Shown here: one piece after another, positions 44,220-54,085 of the stretch | Numbering within the stretch: the first letter of the stretch is position 1 | How the letters are laid out: each line of letters begins with the position of its first letter | From: Arthrobacter agilis | GTDB lineage: Bacteria; Actinomycetota; Actinomycetes; Actinomycetales; Micrococcaceae | Length of the DNA: 64,000 nucleotides | Reading direction: 5' to 3' | Assembly (NCBI RefSeq): GCF_030816075.1 | Contig: NZ_JAUSXO010000001.1 | Coordinates: 2,728,001-2,792,000 of the forward strand | The notes under the pieces: generated by a model | What the model saw: the letters and a program-made list of their open reading frames with translations, nothing else | What the model was told of the DNA's origin: nothing | Database searches by the model: none | Position numbers and translations under genes: made by a program

Positions 44220-45536
44220 ATGAGCAACGAGGAGCAGGCACAGAGGGAGTCCGGACGCGGCCCCGTGCCCGACAGGCGCGACGGGACGGACGGCCCGGCG
44301 GTGGTGGATCCCGACGACGTGGTCCTCGACGACGGCTCCTCGGTCCTCGACGACGGCGACGTCGCCGTCGACGCCCTCGAACCGGAGCTGTCGGTCTCCC
44401 CCGAGACCCTCGATCTGGACGAACCTGCACTCGAACCGGCGCGGATCAGCACGGACACCGCGGCGGCCGCGTCGCTGGACGAGGCGGCGGCCGAGGCCCG
44501 TGCCGTCGCCGCCGAAGCGGAGGAGACCGGGACGCTGGTCGGCGGGCCCATGCCCGCGGACGCCCCCCTCGTCCATGCCGCACCGGAGGGTACGGCGCCC
44601 GCCGGGGGTGCGGCCGGGGATACCGACGCCGCAACAGGCCCCGCACCCGATCCCGCGCCCGACGCCGCACCGGGCACGGTCGCCGGGGCCGACGCCGGCA
44701 GCCCCGGCGCTTCCGTCCCCGAGGTGGAGGACCCCGCGCCGCACAGCGCGTCCGGGCCGGGCGACGGCCCCGCGCCCGGCAGCGACGCCGGGGAACCGGC
44801 CGGCGGTCCCTATGCCTTCCAGCCCCAGGGCGGCGAGCCCGGTGATGGGCACCCGGGCCTGTACCCGGGCACCGATCCGGCCTTCATCGGAGCGGGAGGA
44901 GCAGCCGGTTCCGGGGGCACGGGAGCCACCGGCAGCGCAGGAACCACGGGAGCCTCCGAGGACTCCGCGGGACGTGGCTCCACCTCGGCACGGGCCGGCT
45001 GGGTTCCCGAGGCGTCCGGCGGGACGGAGGATCCCTCCGAGGGACTCCCCCTGCGCGACAGGACCCGCACCAGCAGCAGCAAGGCGCCGCTCCTGCTGGT
45101 GATCGGGGGCGCCGTCGTGCTCCTCGGGCTGCTCGTCTGGCTGCTCGTGACACTCTTCGGCGGATCAGACGACGAGGGGCGCACCGACCCGTCGTCGATC
45201 GCGGCCGGCGAATGCCTGGCCGACTTCACGGCGATCACGGAGGACGCGGCGCGGGTGGACTGCTCCGAACCCCACAACGCGCAGCTCGTGGCGAGCGAGA
45301 GCTATCCCGACGACGCCGAGTTCCCCGGCCGTGACCAGCTCGGCCTGCGCGCCGAGGCCGCGTGCGAGAGCGCCTCGGCCGGCATCGATCCGGAGGCCGT
45401 CACCGAGGACCTCCAGGTCACCCTGCTCCGTGCCACGCCGACGACGGAGACGTGGGCCGACGGCGACCGCCGGGTGGACTGCTTCGCCGTCGTCGAGAAC
45501 GACGGCACCCTGAGCCGGAGCCTCCTCGGCCCCTGA
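44220..45536 (+). CDS. Septum formation family protein, membrane-anchored
   Basis: 438-residue protein in three parts: an acidic, Ala/Gly/Pro/Asp-rich disordered cytoplasmic region of about 285 residues; one transmembrane helix (about 289-314); and an extracellular domain of about 120 residues matching the septum-formation family (GECLADFTAI, VDCSEPHNAQLVASE, WADGDRRVDCFAVV), with four cysteines that can form two disulfides. The family is actinobacterial and was linked to septation; the precise role is unsettled. AAGGAGACAGC lies upstream, rather far from the ATG. Single-gene unit ended by a strong hairpin. Confidence 0.84.
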   Translation: MSNEEQAQRESGRGPVPDRRDGTDGPAVVDPDDVVLDDGSSVLDDGDVAVDALEPELSVSPETLDLDEPALEPARISTDTAAAASLDEAAAEARAVAAEAEETGTLVGGPMPADAPLVHAAPEGTAPAGGAAGDTDAATGPAPDPAPDAAPGTVAGADAGSPGASVPEVEDPAPHSASGPGDGPAPGSDAGEPAGGPYAFQPQGGEPGDGHPGLYPGTDPAFIGAGGAAGSGGTGATGSAGTTGASEDSAGRGSTSARAGWVPEASGGTEDPSEGLPLRDRTRTSSSKAPLLLVIGGAVVLLGLLVWLLVTLFGGSDDEGRTDPSSIAAGECLADFTAITEDAARVDCSEPHNAQLVASESYPDDAEFPGRDQLGLRAEAACESASAGIDPEAVTEDLQVTLLRATPTTETWADGDRRVDCFAVVENDGTLSRSLLGP

Positions 45537-45549
45537 CCCGGCACGGCAC

Positions 45550-45589
45550 GACGAAGGGGAGGAATCCGGCTGGGTTCCTCCCCTTCGTC
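45550..45589. terminator. Convergent hairpin, septum protein / clpB
   Basis: GACGAAGGGGAGGAA pairs with TTCCTCCCCTTCGTC (15 bp), extended by three further pairs inside. Only 66 bp separate the two stops. Confidence 0.88.
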
Positions 45590-45602
45590 CTGTGCGGGGG
45601 AA

Positions 45603-48224
<2,622 letters not shown>

Positions 48225-48267
48225 GCGCGGATCCTTTCTGTCCTGATCCAGGGGTCATGCGAATACA

Positions 48268-48286
48268 TTGAGTGTACTCGACTCAA
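48268..48286 (-). promoter_or_regulatory. HAIR element (HspR operator) of clpB
   Basis: TTGAGT-N7-ACTCAA, exactly matching the core of the HspR-associated inverted repeat (CTTGAGT-N7-ACTCAAG) known upstream of dnaK and clpB in Streptomyces and mycobacteria. Location directly before clpB supports it. Confidence 0.88.
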
Positions 48287-48377
48287 CTTTGTGGAGGGGT
48301 CGGATATTCCCCTGCATCCGGCGGGCGAGACGTGCCGGAGAGGCGAAGCGCCGGGCGGGGGGGTCGTCTCGGACATA

Positions 48378-50369
48378 ATGAGGCGTATGGGGAAATTTCA
48401 GGGCGCCATGACCGTGCTGACCACCGCTGTCCTCGCCGTGAGCCTCGCGGCGTGCACCGGCGACCGTCCGACGGCCGAGGACGCGGCCCGCACGCTGGCC
48501 GAGGGCCTCGCCCGGCTCGACGTCGGGCAGTCCGCCTTCACGTCCGTCGAACCGGCCGCCGTGACCGGTGAGCTCGCGACCATCACGGACGGATTCGCGC
48601 CCGGCGCGCCGCAGGTTACGGTCGACGACGTGGAGGAGACGGGCGAGGACAGCGCGACGGCGACCCTCGACTACGTCTGGGACCTCGACGCCACGGACTC
48701 CGACTGGACCTACAGCACGACGGCGGACCTTACGCGCGTCGAGGACGTGTGGCAGGTCGCCTGGGAACCGTCCGTGTTCGTCCCGAACCTCCTGCCGGAG
48801 GAGAAGCTGACGCTGACCCGCGTGCCGGGCGACCGCGGCGACATCACCGGGGCGCGCGGCGAGGTCCTCGTCACGCAGCGGCCCGTCATCCGGGTCGGGA
48901 TCGACAAGACGAGCGTCCCCGCCGACCAGCAGGCCGCTTCCGCGCGGGCCCTCGCCACGCTGCTCGAGCTCGACCCCGCCGAGTACGAGCAGCAGGTCGC
49001 GGACGCGGGCGCCGAGGCGTTCGTGGTGGGGCTCGTGCTGCGCGACGATGCCGGCCGCACGGTGACCGACGCCCAGATCGACGCCATCCCCGGCGCCCTC
49101 CGGCAGGCCGACACCCTCGAACTCGCGCCGACCCGCACCTTCGCCCGCGAACTCCTCGGCAGCGTCGGCGAAGCCACCGAGGAACTCGTGGAGCAGTCCG
49201 ACGGCGCCGTCACCGCGGGCGACATCACCGGCCTCGGGGGCCTGCAGCTGCAGCACAACGCCCAGCTCGCCGGGACTCCCGGCCTGGAGGTGAACGCGGC
49301 CCCGGTCGACGCCCCTGGCACTCCAACCCAGCAGCTGTTCGCCCGGCCGGCCGTGGACGGCACCGATCTCGCGACCACGCTCGATCCCCGCCTGCAGACC
49401 CTCGGCGAGGAGGTGCTCGCGGACGAGCCCTCGGCGTCGTCGATCGTGGCCGTCCGGCCCAGCACGGGCGAGATCCTCGCGGCCGCCAACGGCCCGGGCA
49501 GTGACGGACTGCAGACGGCGCTGCTGGGCCAGTACCCGCCCGGTTCCACGTTCAAGGTGGCCACGAGCCTCGCGCTCCTCCGAAAGGGCCTCACGCCGGA
49601 GTCACCCACCGAGTGCTCCGAGGAGGTGACGGTGGACGGCCGGACGTTCAACAACGCCAGCACCTACCCCGCACAGTTCCTCGGCACCATCCCGCTCCTC
49701 GAGACCTTCGCGCAGTCGTGCAACACGGGGTTCATCTCGGCACGGGACACGATCACCCAGGCTGATCTCGCGGCCGCCGCCACCGACCTCGGTATCGGGG
49801 TGGAGGCGAGCATCGGCACGCCCGCGTTCTTCGGTTCCGTGCCCACGGAGGCGGAGGGGACCGCCCACGCCGCCGCGATGATCGGCCAGGGCGAGGTCCT
49901 CGTCTCCCCCCTCTCACTCGCGACCATGGCCGCGTCCGTCGGCGCGGGGACGCGCGTGACGCCCACGCTCCTCGCGGCCGGCGAGTCCACCGACCTGGAC
50001 CCCGGGTCCGAGGATGCCGCGGCGACGGCCGCGCCGACCACCGACGCCTCGCCGTCGGCCTCCGCTGCACCGTCCGCGCAGGCCGCGCCCAGCGCCCTCA
50101 CCGCGGCCGAGTCCTCGACGCTGAAGACGCTCATGGCCGCCGTCGTCGCGCAGGGCGGCGCGCAGCTGCTGAAGGACGTGCCGGGCGCGCCCGTCCTGGC
50201 CAAGACGGGCACCGCGGAGTTCGGCAGCGAGACACCGCCGCGCACCCACGCCTGGGTGGTGGCCCTGCAGGGCGACCTCGCCGTGGCCGTCTTCGTCGAG
50301 GAGGGTGAGCTCGGATCCACCTCCGGCGGCCCCCTCATGCAGGCGTTCCTCACGGGGGCCGCCGGGTAA
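48378..50369 (+). CDS. Lipoprotein penicillin-binding protein (NTF2-like + transpeptidase)
   Basis: 663-residue monofunctional PBP. The signal ends in the lipobox LAAC with Cys26, so it is lipid-anchored rather than held by a helix. An NTF2-like MecA_N domain (about 30-145) and a PBP dimer domain (150-330) precede the transpeptidase: STFK at 390-393 (Ser390), SCN at 447-449, KTG at 609-611. A Thr/Ala/Ser/Pro linker of about 40 residues interrupts the catalytic domain before the KTG motif. An alternative start is the ATG nine bases later, because CATAAT directly overlapping the first ATG could be a -10 element. Upstream open frame is antisense to clpB and not coding. Confidence 0.92.
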   Translation: MRRMGKFQGAMTVLTTAVLAVSLAACTGDRPTAEDAARTLAEGLARLDVGQSAFTSVEPAAVTGELATITDGFAPGAPQVTVDDVEETGEDSATATLDYVWDLDATDSDWTYSTTADLTRVEDVWQVAWEPSVFVPNLLPEEKLTLTRVPGDRGDITGARGEVLVTQRPVIRVGIDKTSVPADQQAASARALATLLELDPAEYEQQVADAGAEAFVVGLVLRDDAGRTVTDAQIDAIPGALRQADTLELAPTRTFARELLGSVGEATEELVEQSDGAVTAGDITGLGGLQLQHNAQLAGTPGLEVNAAPVDAPGTPTQQLFARPAVDGTDLATTLDPRLQTLGEEVLADEPSASSIVAVRPSTGEILAAANGPGSDGLQTALLGQYPPGSTFKVATSLALLRKGLTPESPTECSEEVTVDGRTFNNASTYPAQFLGTIPLLETFAQSCNTGFISARDTITQADLAAAATDLGIGVEASIGTPAFFGSVPTEAEGTAHAAAMIGQGEVLVSPLSLATMAASVGAGTRVTPTLLAAGESTDLDPGSEDAAATAAPTTDASPSASAAPSAQAAPSALTAAESSTLKTLMAAVVAQGGAQLLKDVPGAPVLAKTGTAEFGSETPPRTHAWVVALQGDLAVAVFVEEGELGSTSGGPLMQAFLTGAAG

Positions 50370-50453
50370 CAGCCACCGCCCGCCGGAACGGCGGGAATCC
50401 ACTTCGATGACATGGGGGTCAGATCAGCACAGTGAACACGACAGCTTGATCAT

Positions 50454-50481
50454 CCTCCGGCGCCACCAGGTGCGCCGGAGG
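50454..50481 (+). terminator. Hairpin between PBP and flotillin-like gene
   Basis: CCTCCGGCGC pairs with GCGCCGGAGG around an eight-base loop, 29 bp before the flotillin-like start. Terminator of the PBP gene or a leader element of the next gene. Confidence 0.6.
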
Positions 50482-50509
50482 CAATTCGAAGACCGTTGAA
50501 AGGGTCGCA

Positions 50510-52012
50510 GTGGATCTCACGTTCATCCCGCTCATCATCGGCGCGGTGGTATTGCTCGTTCTCATCGTCGTCGTCATCGTGCTCGCCCGGATGGCTCTGC
50601 ACATCGCCAGCCCGGACCAGGCACTCATCATCTCGTCGAGGGACAGCAAGGGGCAGCCGGACCCCGACAGCCAGCGCGTCGTCTTCGGCCGCATCTTCAT
50701 CAACCCCTTCGCGCAGCGCGCCTATCCCCTGTCCCTCGCCTCACGCCAGGTGTCCCTGCGCATCGAGGGCATCTCCAAGAACGGCATCAAGCTGCACCTG
50801 ACGGGCGTCGCCCAGGTGAAGGTCGGCGGGGACGCCGACGCCGTCCGCAAGGCGGCCCAGCGCTTCCTGAACCAGCAGGACGCCATCGACCACTACACGC
50901 AGGAGACGCTCTCGGGTTCGCTGCGCTCCATCGTGGGTACCCTGACGGTCGAGTCGATCATCCGGGACCGCGCCACCTTCGCGAAGAGCGTCAAGGAGGA
51001 GGCGGAGCACTCCATGCACAACCAGGGCCTGGAGATCGACACGTTCCAGATCCAGTCCGTGGACGACGACTCCGGGTACCTGAAGAACCTCGGCCGGCCC
51101 GAGGCGGCGCTGGCCGAGCGCAACGCCAAGATCGCCGAGGCCCGCTCCATGCAGGAGTCCGAGCAGGCCCGCGCCCTGTCCGACGAGCAGGTGGCCCTCG
51201 CGCAGCAGCAGCTCATCATCCGCCGTGCGGAACTGAAGGAGGAGGCGGACGCCCGCCAGGCGCGCGCCGATGCCGCCGGGCCGCTCGCCCAGGCGGAACA
51301 GCAGGAGCAGGTCATCATGCGCGAGCAGCAGGTCGCCCAGCGGCGTGCCGAGCTCCGCGAGCGCGAGCTCGACACGGAGGTGCGCAAGCCCGCCGACGCC
51401 GAGAAGTACCGCCTCATCCAGCAGGCCGACGCGAAGCTCGAGGAGCGGCGCCGGGCCTCCGAGGCCAGCGAGATCGAGGCGCGCGTGGATCTCGCCCGCC
51501 GCAAGCTCGTCGCGGAGGGCGACCGCGTAGCAGCAGAGGCGGACGCCGCCGCGAACACCGCACGCGGTACCGCCGAGGCGTCGATCAACGAGGCCAGGGG
51601 CCGCGCCGACGCAGCCGTCATCGCCTCCCGCGGTGACGCCGAGGCCGGATCGACGGAGGCGCGCGGCAAGGCCGAGGCAGCAGGCATCGCGGCGCAGGCC
51701 GAGGCCTACGAGAAGTTCAACCAGGCCGCCATCCTGTCGAAGGTCCTCGAGGTCCTTCCCGCGATGGCGCGTGAGATCGCAGCACCAATGGCGGCGATCG
51801 ACACCATGACCGTGGTCTCCAACGACGGTGCGAGCCAGCTGAGCAGGAATGTGTCGAGTGGCGTCCACCAGACCACCCAGATGGTGAAGGACACCACGGG
51901 GCTCGACATCATCGCGCTCCTCGGCGATCTGATGAAGAACGCCGGCACGTCCTCGATGAACGGTTCCGGCGGGTCCGCCGCAGCCAACGGGTCCACCGGC
52001 TCCGGGTCCTAG
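50510..52012 (+). CDS. Flotillin-like SPFH domain protein
   Basis: 500-residue membrane scaffold. One N-terminal helix (5-28) is followed by an SPFH/band-7 domain (about 30-200; LIISSRDSKGQPDPDSQ, RQVSLRIEGISKNGIKLHLTG) and a long Ala/Glu-rich coiled coil (about 205-400) with EA repeats (AEARSMQESEQARAL, ARGKAEAAGIAAQAEAY). A C-terminal helical end finishes in a Gly/Ser tail. This is the flotillin (FloT/YuaG) layout for functional membrane microdomains. The usual NfeD-type partner gene is not adjacent. The GTG start is preceded by GAAAGGG. Confidence 0.92.
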   Translation: MDLTFIPLIIGAVVLLVLIVVVIVLARMALHIASPDQALIISSRDSKGQPDPDSQRVVFGRIFINPFAQRAYPLSLASRQVSLRIEGISKNGIKLHLTGVAQVKVGGDADAVRKAAQRFLNQQDAIDHYTQETLSGSLRSIVGTLTVESIIRDRATFAKSVKEEAEHSMHNQGLEIDTFQIQSVDDDSGYLKNLGRPEAALAERNAKIAEARSMQESEQARALSDEQVALAQQQLIIRRAELKEEADARQARADAAGPLAQAEQQEQVIMREQQVAQRRAELRERELDTEVRKPADAEKYRLIQQADAKLEERRRASEASEIEARVDLARRKLVAEGDRVAAEADAAANTARGTAEASINEARGRADAAVIASRGDAEAGSTEARGKAEAAGIAAQAEAYEKFNQAAILSKVLEVLPAMAREIAAPMAAIDTMTVVSNDGASQLSRNVSSGVHQTTQMVKDTTGLDIIALLGDLMKNAGTSSMNGSGGSAAANGSTGSGS

Positions 52013-52097
52013 TACCGCGCGACCGGGAAGGGTCGTCACCGCTCCGGCGGTGGCGGCCCTTCCTGCCGTCCGGGGCCGATCCCGTGCTTCCGGGCCC

Positions 52098-52126
52098 TTC
52101 CCAAAGCCGACGGCACGCCCTACAGT
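52098..52126 (+). promoter_or_regulatory. Putative promoter of permease-amidase operon
   Basis: TTCCCA (52098-52103) and TACAGT (52121-52126) with a 17-bp spacer. The predicted start falls at the beginning of the adjacent palindrome. Moderate matches only. Confidence 0.4.
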
Positions 52127-52135
52127 GGTCCGAGT

Positions 52136-52154
52136 AAATGAATGCCATTCATTT
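52136..52154. promoter_or_regulatory. 19-bp perfect palindrome, operator candidate
   Basis: AAATGAATG and CATTCATTT around one central C. The AT-rich symmetry stands out in this GC-rich sequence and sits just after the putative -10 of the permease gene, where a repressor would block transcription. No regulator gene is adjacent. Confidence 0.7.
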
Positions 52155-52262
52155 TGAGGTGCGGGTCACGCCCACCTGCGGCCGGGATCCGTTCCGGCCG
52201 GATCCAACCCGGTGGGCGACTCGACGACGAGGCGTCCACCCTGCTGAAGAAGGCCTGCCATC

Positions 52263-53816
52263 GTGTCCAACACCACGCCCAGCCAGACCACGCTCCCCGG
52301 TGCCCGCGCCGTCGGTGAGACGGGGACATCACCGAAGGGCCTCGCCCGTGGCCAGCTCGGACTGCTCGCCATCGTCATCATCGGCATCTCGACGATCGCG
52401 CCCGCCTACGTCCTGACCAGCACCCTGGGCCTCACGGTCGCGGAGATCGGTGTCCACCTACCCGCCATCTTCATCGTCGGCTTCGTCCCCATGTTCCTCG
52501 TCGCCCTCGCCTACAAGGAGCTCAACGCCGACTCCCCGGACAGCGGGACCACCTTCACGTGGGTCACGAAGGCCTTCGGCCCCTTCGTCGGATGGATGGG
52601 CGGCTGGGGCCTGCTCGCGGCGAACATCATCGTCCTGTCCAACCTCGCCGGCGTGGCCGTGGACTTCTTCTACCTGTTCATCGGACAGCTCACCGGGAAC
52701 GCCTCCATCGCGGACCTGACCACGAACAAGACCGTCAACATCATCACCTGCCTGGTCTTCATGGCGGCTGCGGTGTGGGTGTCCTGCCGGGGTATCCGCA
52801 CCACGCGCACGGTGCAGTACGTCCTCGTCGGCTTCCAGCTGCTCGTCCTCACCTGGTACACCGTCCAGGCCTTCGCCCGCATCGCTGCCGGCAACGCCTC
52901 CGGCCTCGCCTTCAGCTGGGAGTGGTTCAACCCCTTCGGCATCGAGAGCTTCTCCGCCTTCGCCGCCGGCCTGTCGCTCTCCATCTTCGCGTTCTGGGGC
53001 TGGGACGTCTGCCTCACCGTCAGCGAGGAGGCCACCAACGGCCGCCGGACCTCGGGCCTGGCCGCGACCGTCGCGGCGGTCGCCATCCTCGTGATCTACC
53101 TCCTCGGGTCCATCGCGACCGTCATGTTCGCCGGCGTCGGCGACACCGGGATCGGGCTGAACAATCCGGACAACTCCGAGAACGTGTTCACCTCCCTCGC
53201 AACGCCCGTGATGGGTCCGTTCGCGATCCTGCTGTCACTCGCCGTCCTCTCGAGCTGCGGGGCCTCGCTGCAGTCCACGTTCGTGTCACCTGCCCGCACG
53301 CTCCTCGCCATGGGCTACTACCGGGCACTGCCGTCCCGGTTCGCCAGGGTCAGCACGCGCTTCAACTCGCCCGTCTATGCGACGGTGTTCTCCGGCGTCG
53401 TCTCGGCGGCCTTCTACGCCCTGATGCGCATCATCAGCGAGAACGTCCTCAACGACACCATCCAGGCGCTCGGCCTCATGATCTGCTTCTACTACGGGCT
53501 GACCGCCCTGGCCTGCGTCTGGTACTTCAGGGCGACACTGTTCAGCAGCGTCCGGAACGTCGTGTACCGGCTCTGCGCACCTCTGCTCGGGGGGATCGGA
53601 CTGATCGTCGTCTTCCTCCAGACCGCAGTGGACAGCTGGGACCCGGCGTTCGGCAGCGGTTCGGAGCTCTTCGGGGTGGGACTCGTCTTCGTCATCGGTA
53701 TCGGCATCCTCGTGGCCGGCGTCGTCGTGATGCTCATCGTCCGTCGGAGGGACCCCGGCTTCTTCCGCGGCCGGACCCTGACCAGCGACTCGTCGTCGCT
53801 CGTAATTCCCGACTGA
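52263..53816 (+). CDS. APC family amino acid/amine permease
   Basis: 517-residue polytopic transporter with about 12-14 helices. The first helix carries AIVIIGISTIAPAYVLTSTLGL, similar to the helix-1 region of APC-superfamily proteins, and PDSGTTFTWVTKAFGPFVGWMGGW matches the conserved loop before helix 3. GWDVCLTVSEEATNGRR is the usual motif after helix 6. Substrate unknown; the following amidase suggests uptake of an amide or amine. GTG start with AAGAAGG upstream. First gene of a probable three-gene unit. Confidence 0.92.
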   Translation: MSNTTPSQTTLPGARAVGETGTSPKGLARGQLGLLAIVIIGISTIAPAYVLTSTLGLTVAEIGVHLPAIFIVGFVPMFLVALAYKELNADSPDSGTTFTWVTKAFGPFVGWMGGWGLLAANIIVLSNLAGVAVDFFYLFIGQLTGNASIADLTTNKTVNIITCLVFMAAAVWVSCRGIRTTRTVQYVLVGFQLLVLTWYTVQAFARIAAGNASGLAFSWEWFNPFGIESFSAFAAGLSLSIFAFWGWDVCLTVSEEATNGRRTSGLAATVAAVAILVIYLLGSIATVMFAGVGDTGIGLNNPDNSENVFTSLATPVMGPFAILLSLAVLSSCGASLQSTFVSPARTLLAMGYYRALPSRFARVSTRFNSPVYATVFSGVVSAAFYALMRIISENVLNDTIQALGLMICFYYGLTALACVWYFRATLFSSVRNVVYRLCAPLLGGIGLIVVFLQTAVDSWDPAFGSGSELFGVGLVFVIGIGILVAGVVVMLIVRRRDPGFFRGRTLTSDSSSLVIPD

Positions 53817-53872
53817 CACCTCCGGCAGCCCGCCCGCTCCGTCCAGACACCCCCGGTCCCGGAAGGACTCCC

Positions 53873-54085
53873 GTGCATCACCGACCCCACGACAGCACGT
53901 CCACCCTCGCGACGGAGGCAGCCCCCGGACGGGCGATCCCCCCGGCACAGCGGCTGCCCGCGGCGCGGGACCATGAGGTCCCGCGCCTGCCCGAGACCGT
54001 CCTCGAACAGGCCGTGGCCGCGGACGGCACCGGCCGCACGATCATCGGCGCGTCCGCCCCGCGCAGCACGGGCGGCGGCGCCTGA
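53873..54085 (+). CDS. Unrecognised 70-residue protein between permease and amidase
   Basis: A short frame from GTG with GGAAGG six bases upstream to a TGA that shares one base with the amidase ATG (TGATG). This gives it good start and coupling signals. The product (starting MHHRPHDSTSTLATEA) is hydrophilic, Pro/Ala/Arg-rich and has no membrane segment or known domain; the middle part PRLPETVLEQAVAADGTGRT may be a short helix. I do not recognise it. It could be a true small protein of the amide pathway or a leader ORF that controls amidase translation. Confidence 0.55.
   Translation: MHHRPHDSTSTLATEAAPGRAIPPAQRLPAARDHEVPRLPETVLEQAVAADGTGRTIIGASAPRSTGGGA

Noticed and set aside
52013..52262. 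Guanidine (ykkC) or other riboswitch before the permease-amidase unit
   Set aside because: I could not find the conserved ykkC core sequences; only the palindrome and promoter-like boxes stand out.
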